Shown here: piece by piece, positions 59,479 to 64,000 of the stretch | Layout of the letters: each line of letters starts with the position of its first letter | Numbering within the stretch: the first letter of the stretch is position 1 | Assembly (NCBI GenBank): GCA_963719525.1 | Contig: CAVRCG010000004.1 | Span: forward strand, 806,001-870,000 | DNA: 64,000 nt | Reading direction: 5' to 3' | Source: Bernardetia sp963719525 | Lineage (GTDB): Bacteria; Bacteroidota; Bacteroidia; Cytophagales; Bernardetiaceae | Program-made: the position numbers and the translations under genes | Notes under the pieces: generated by a model | Told to the model about the DNA's origin: nothing | The model's input: only the letters and a program-made list of their open reading frames with translations | The model's database searches: none

Positions 59479-60483
59479 TTAACCGTTCAATTTTGTATCT
59501 CTGTATATGACACTACCAAAGACTTGAAGCATTTTACCATAATCTGAATTTTGCTCTAAAGACTGTTTTAAGTTTTCTTGATTTATTTCTAATCCATTAT
59601 CTATAAACGTATCATCGAATGTTTGAAATGAATTAAGTATATGAGGATTACATACAAATAAATTATTCTTTCTATATCCAATTATATAATGAGGAAATAA
59701 TCCACCTGTTAATGTAAATTCCTTTTGCTTAGGGTAGTAATCACTAAAATATATTGGTAATCCTTTCAATAAAATAAATTCACTAGATGTATGAATAATT
59801 TCAATAGAAGTCCCGAATCTCTCAAGAGGCTTAGGTAACCAGTAATATAATATAATTCCGTCTTTAGTTGAAAAATCTTCAGCTACTTTAAGTTCAGTAG
59901 ACAACGAAACACAAAAAGAAAGTTCATTGTAGTTACCCATTTCTCCAATAGTATGCAGAAGTCTTATGTAGTAATTTTTAACCTTGAATTTATCTAAAAA
60001 ATTAAATTTTCCAATTTTATTTATAAAATCATTTTGGTTCTCATTTCTACAAAAATATTCTTTGAATAAAGGATTTAAATTTTTAAAATTTATGACAACT
60101 TCCTTCCGTTTTTTAGTTAAAACAGTCCTAATTTTTATAAAAATTTTTTTAAAAGCCTCATCTGATACATCTTGGATTAAATCTAAAAAGTCATTAGTTT
60201 CAATTTGTTTCTTGATGTTTTCTTTCAAATAGGATTTTGATTTTTCGCCAAAAGAGAATAAAAATCTCATTTTTCCATTATCTTCTCCTTTTTTACTAAT
60301 TTTTTTAATTCGTTTTTTTAATAAGTCTTCTAAAGTTCCTCTGTAAAATAATTGTATGTCATTATCAGTAATTGATTTATTCAGCCAAATATTAAAATCT
60401 TTAGCTCTTTGCTGCTGATAATCATTTAATTCAATTAACTTATCATTATTACCGATAATTCTTAATTCAAGATTATTGAACAT
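59479..60483 (-). CDS. Candidate ADP-ribosyltransferase-fold protein
   Basis: A 334-residue soluble protein with no clear family name. Three marks stand in the order of arginine-type (R-S-E) ADP-ribosyltransferases. Arg48 lies in IQLFYRGTLEDL. Ser193-Leu-Ser195 lies in SFCVSLSTELKVAEDFST, including the Ala and Phe of the usual STSxxxxxAxxF block. Glu235 lies in SSEFILLKGLPIYF, matching the strand that carries the catalytic Glu. No signal peptide is visible. It may be a toxin or an effector acting in the cell. The next gene downstream encodes a membrane J-domain protein. The assignment rests on motif spacing only. Confidence 0.45.
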   Translation of the reverse strand: MFNNLELRIIGNNDKLIELNDYQQQRAKDFNIWLNKSITDNDIQLFYRGTLEDLLKKRIKKISKKGEDNGKMRFLFSFGEKSKSYLKENIKKQIETNDFLDLIQDVSDEAFKKIFIKIRTVLTKKRKEVVINFKNLNPLFKEYFCRNENQNDFINKIGKFNFLDKFKVKNYYIRLLHTIGEMGNYNELSFCVSLSTELKVAEDFSTKDGIILYYWLPKPLERFGTSIEIIHTSSEFILLKGLPIYFSDYYPKQKEFTLTGGLFPHYIIGYRKNNLFVCNPHILNSFQTFDDTFIDNGLEINQENLKQSLEQNSDYGKMLQVFGSVIYRDTKLNG

Positions 60484-60511
60484 TATTATTAGGTTTAAAA
60501 TAAAAAATAAA

Positions 60512-60545
60512 AAACCTATAAGGTTTCCAAAAACCTTATAGGTTT
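60512..60545 (-). terminator. Terminator after icmF
   Basis: AAACCTATAAGGTTT and AAACCTTATAGGTTT form a nearly perfect 15-base stem between the icmF stop and the ART-like gene, with T/A runs on both sides. Confidence 0.8.
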
Positions 60546-60560
60546 GAATAAAATTAAAAC

Positions 60561-63500
60561 CTACATATTCCTCCTATACTGCCCCCCAACTTCAAACAAA
60601 GCTCTAGTAATCTGTCCTAACGAACAGGTTTTAGTAGCTCTCATTAAGTGTTCAAACATATTTTCGTGTTTGATGGCTGCTTTTTGAAGGTCTTTGAGTA
60701 TTTGCTGATTTTTTTGTTCGTCAAAAGAATGTAGCGACTTGAGCATATTTATTTGATACTCTTTTTCTTCTTCTGTCGAACGAATTACTTCGGCAGGAAT
60801 AACGGTAGGCGAACCCTTCGAAGACAAAAATGTATTTACACCCACAATCGGATATTCGCCTGTGTGTTTTTGCATTTCGTAATACATACTTTCTTCCTGT
60901 ATTTGTGTGCGCTGAAACTGTCTTTCCATCGCTCCCAAAACTCCACCACGCTCTGTAATTTGGTCAAAAATCTTCAAAACAGCTTCTTCTACCAAATCAG
61001 TCAGTTCTTCAATAATAAACGAACCTTGCAACGGATTTTCATTTTTTGCTAATCCTAATTCTTTATTGATGATAAGCTGAATCGCAACAGCACGACGAAC
61101 AGAATCTTCCGTTGGTGTCGTTATGGCTTCGTCGTAAGCGTTGGTATGCAGCGAGTTACAGTTGTCGTAAATGGCATACAAGGCTTGTAGAGTAGTACGA
61201 ATATCATTAAAATCAATTTCTTGTGCGTGAAGCGAACGCCCCGAAGTTTGGATATGATATTTTAGTTTTTGCGCTCTATCGTTTGCTCCGTACTTGTTTT
61301 TCATCGCCTTTGCCCAAATACGACGAGCCACACGCCCAATAACAGAATATTCTGGGTCAATTCCATTCGAAAAAGAAAAACGAGAAATTCGGTGCAAAAT
61401 CATTAATATCCATTCCTCTACTCAAATAATATTCGGCAAACGTAAAACCGTTACTCAATGTAAAGGCAAGTTGCGTAATTGGATTTGCGCCTGCTTCTGC
61501 AATATGATAACCCGAAATAGAAACCGAATAGAAATTTTGAACGTGATGGTCAATAAAATACTGCTGAATATCTCCCATGAGTTTTAGCGAAAATTCGGTA
61601 CTAAAAATACACGTATTTTGCGCTTGGTCTTCCTTCAAAATATCAGCTTGAACCGTTCCACGTACTTGTGTGAGTGTTTTTGCTTTAATTTTATCATAAA
61701 TTTCTTTATCCAAAACTTCATCGCCTGTTGCTCCTAAAAGCATCAACCCTAAACCGTTATTTCCTTCTGGCAAACCTCCATTATAAGTAGGACGAATTTT
61801 GCCTTCATATTTTTTCTTGACTTTTGCCTCAACTTCTTCCTCTAAACCGTTTTCTTTGATGTAAATTTCACATTGCTGATCAACGGCTGCATTCATAAAA
61901 AAGGCACACACCGTAGCAGCAGGTCCAATTAATGGTCATTGAAACCGAAGTCGTTGGGTCAGCCAAATTAAAACCTGAATAGAGTTTTTTTGCATCATCC
62001 AAACAACATACATTTACACCCGAATTACCCACTTTTCCATAAATATCTGGACGATAATCTGGGTCTTCTCCATACAATGTTACCGAATCAAAAGCCGTCG
62101 AAAGTCGTGCAGCAGGCATTCCTTTTGAAAGATAATGAAAACGTCTGTTTGTGCGTTCGGGACCTCCTTCGCCTGCAAACATACGAGTAGGGTCTTCGCC
62201 AGTACGCTTAAACGGAAAAACGCCAGCCGTAAATGGAAATTCTCCCGGTACATTTTCTTGTAAATTCCATTTCAAAACATCTCCCCACGCTTTGTATTTT
62301 GGTAGCGAAATTTTAGGAATTTTGGATTGAGAAAGAGAAACGGTATAAGTCTTTAAACTAAATTCTTTATTACGAACTTTATAAACAAAATCATCAGCTG
62401 TATAAGTAGCTACTTTTGCTTGCCAATCTTCAATTATTTTCCAGTTTGTACCTTCTAAAGTGAGTTTTATTTGTTCGAAAGTATCTTTCAAGCCATTTAT
62501 AATAGAATCTTTCAGTTCTTTTTCTAGTTCTTCATTCTCTGAAATAGAATGAATAGAAAGTTCTAAACCGTATAATTTTTGTGCAATTTCGGCTTGGTCT
62601 TCTACATTTTTATCATAACGACGATTACTTTCACTAATTTCTGACAGATAACGAACTCTTGAAGGAGGAATAATATACTGTTTTTCAGACGTAGAAGCCG
62701 ATATTTTGAAAGTAGAATCAAATAATTTTGTAGGCGAATTTTCACTAACTTTATTAATTTGGTCAATCAAAGCACGATACAACGTATTCATTCCAACGTC
62801 ATTAAACTGCGATGCAATCGTACCATAAACAGGAATTTCTGAATCTGGTGTATCCCACAAATTACGGTTTCTTTTGTACTGTTTTTTGACATCACGAAGC
62901 GCATCTAAAGCACCACGTTTGTCAAATTTATTGAGTGCAATTACATCAGCAAAATCAATCATATCGATTTTTTCTAACTGCGAAGCTGCACCATATTCTG
63001 GTGTCATAACGTATAAAGAAGCATCAGAATGGTCTGTAATGGCTGTATCAGATTGTCCAATTCCAGAAGTTTCAACGATAATCAAATCAAATTCGGCTGC
63101 ACGCAAAATATCAATCGCATCTTGAACGTATTTTGAAAGAGCTAAATTAGACTGACGAGTAGCCAAAGAACGCATATAAACACGGTCGTTTGTAATCGAA
63201 TTCATACGAATACGGTCGCCTAAAAGTGCGCCACCAGTACGACGACGAGAAGGATCAACTGAAACAATGGCAATCGTTTTGTCTTCAAAATCCATCAAAT
63301 AACGTCTTACAAGCTCATCAACAAGCGAAGATTTACCTGCACCACCTGTTCCTGTAATTCCCAAAACAGGAGCTACTTCTTCTGGAATAAGTGTTTTTAT
63401 TTTCTTTATAATTTCCTTATTCTTTTCTGGATAATTTTCAACTGCCGAAATAATCCTGCCTATTGTCTTCGAATTTCTTTCTTTTATTGTTTCTACTTCG

Positions 63501-63973
63501 CTAATTTCTACATCGTGTCCTGTTGGAAAATCAGTTTGTTCAAGCAAATTATTTATCATTCCTTGAAGTCCCATTGAACGACCGTCATCTGGATGATAAA
63601 TTTTGGTAATGCCGTAATTATGCAGTTCTTCTATTTCAGAAGGCAAAATCACACCTCCACCACCACCAAAAAGTTTGATATGTCCTGCACCTCGCTCTTT
63701 CAAAAGGTCGTGCATATATTTAAAATATTCTACGTGTCCACCTTGATACGAAGTAATGGCAATCGCTTGTGCATCTTCTTGAATGGCACAATTTACAATT
63801 TCTTCTACCGAACGGTTGTGTCCTAAATGAATCACTTCTGCACCTGAAGATTGAATAATTCGGCGCATTATATTTATAGCTGCATCGTGTCCATCAAAAA
63901 GTGCTGCTGCTGTAACGACACGCAGTTTGTTTTTTGATGTATAAGGCAATGGAATTGGAGGATTTGTACTCAT
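60561..63973 (-). pseudogene. icmF: Fused isobutyryl-CoA mutase IcmF, with two single-base frame breaks
   Basis: Three overlapping minus-strand frames make one protein of about 1137 residues. The N-terminal 140 residues are the B12-binding domain (VVTAAALFDGHDAAINIMRRI). Next is the MeaB-like GTPase (GITGTGGAGKSSLVDE). The C-terminal acyl-CoA mutase barrel includes FPFTAGVFPFKRTGEDPTRM and VSISGYHIAEAGANP. IcmF interconverts isobutyryl-CoA and n-butyryl-CoA with coenzyme B12; the G domain guards cofactor loading. Removing one T in AATTGGACC (about 61934) restores TSVSMTINGPAATVCAFF, and removing one T in the T-run at about 61375 restores FSFFFSNGIDPEY. Both are one-base insertions next to short runs, so sequence error is the first suspect. 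Confidence 0.88.
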
Positions 63974-64000
63974 GGTATGTTTGTGTTGTATATATTTTTT

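Noticed and set aside
61360..61940. Programmed frameshifting in icmF
   Set aside because: There is no slippery heptamer with a downstream structure, and both sites are single extra bases beside short runs; the intact fused enzyme is one frame in known relatives.

Overview
The window comes from an AT-rich Bacteroidota genome, most likely a Cytophagales-type marine gliding bacterium close to Bernardetia/Flexibacter. The evidence is gene content and signals: Bacteroidota promoters (TTTG, about 20 bases, TAnnTTTG), few Shine-Dalgarno sites, a T9SS sorting-domain protein, a Y_Y_Y/SpoIIE sensor phosphatase, fused IcmF, CpeT/CpcT-like and MiaE proteins. The genus is an inference; the 16S gene in the window would settle it.

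Region 1 (1-9.8 kb) is the most distinctive part: a peptide secretion locus. A divergent C39-peptidase ABC exporter (cut by the window edge) faces two short precursor genes with a nearly identical 24-residue double-glycine leader and different cysteine-rich cores (4 and 6 Cys). They are interleaved with envelope thioredoxin-fold proteins, a C39-like/VKOR/thioredoxin fusion and an HlyD adaptor. No RiPP-modifying enzyme is visible, so the set-up reads as export plus oxidative folding of disulfide-rich peptides. The locus arose by duplication of a unit (precursor - thioredoxin protein - VKOR). The first VKOR copy is reduced to a dozen codons, and the second VKOR gene and its TlpA-like neighbour carry in-frame stops.

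Region 2 (9.8-38.3 kb) holds an empty 1.3 kb stretch, a DUF885-like protein with a lost metal motif, a broken HAD phosphatase, a YdeI-like protein, a frameshifted sensor phosphatase, an MBL hydrolase, a lipoprotein, a macrodomain protein, two paralogous secreted lipases with a shared palindromic operator, RlmN, a T9SS cargo, YceI, DinB and ATP-grasp proteins, a broken VapBC pair, a MITE-like element with a 10-bp target duplication, an Ig-like/CpcT fusion lipoprotein and MtaB.

Region 3 (38.3-45.2 kb) is a complete rRNA operon (16S, tRNA-Ile, tRNA-Ala, 23S, 5S) behind five tandem promoters with boxA-like sites. Region 4 (45.2-64 kb) has ComF, a thioesterase, a TPR protein, MiaE, a tandem RelE-type toxin-antitoxin array, a repeat-containing membrane protein, a PcrA/UvrD helicase, a zinc/membrane protein, TruA with an internal TGA, small antitoxin-like genes, a DnaJ protein next to a candidate ADP-ribosyltransferase, and IcmF split by two frame breaks.

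Across the window at least nine genes carry in-frame stops or 1-base frame breaks, including normally conserved ones (truA, icmF). Either the assembly has residual errors or the genome is accumulating null alleles; reads would decide. Several repeat families and MITE-like inverted-repeat elements occupy the intergenic spaces.
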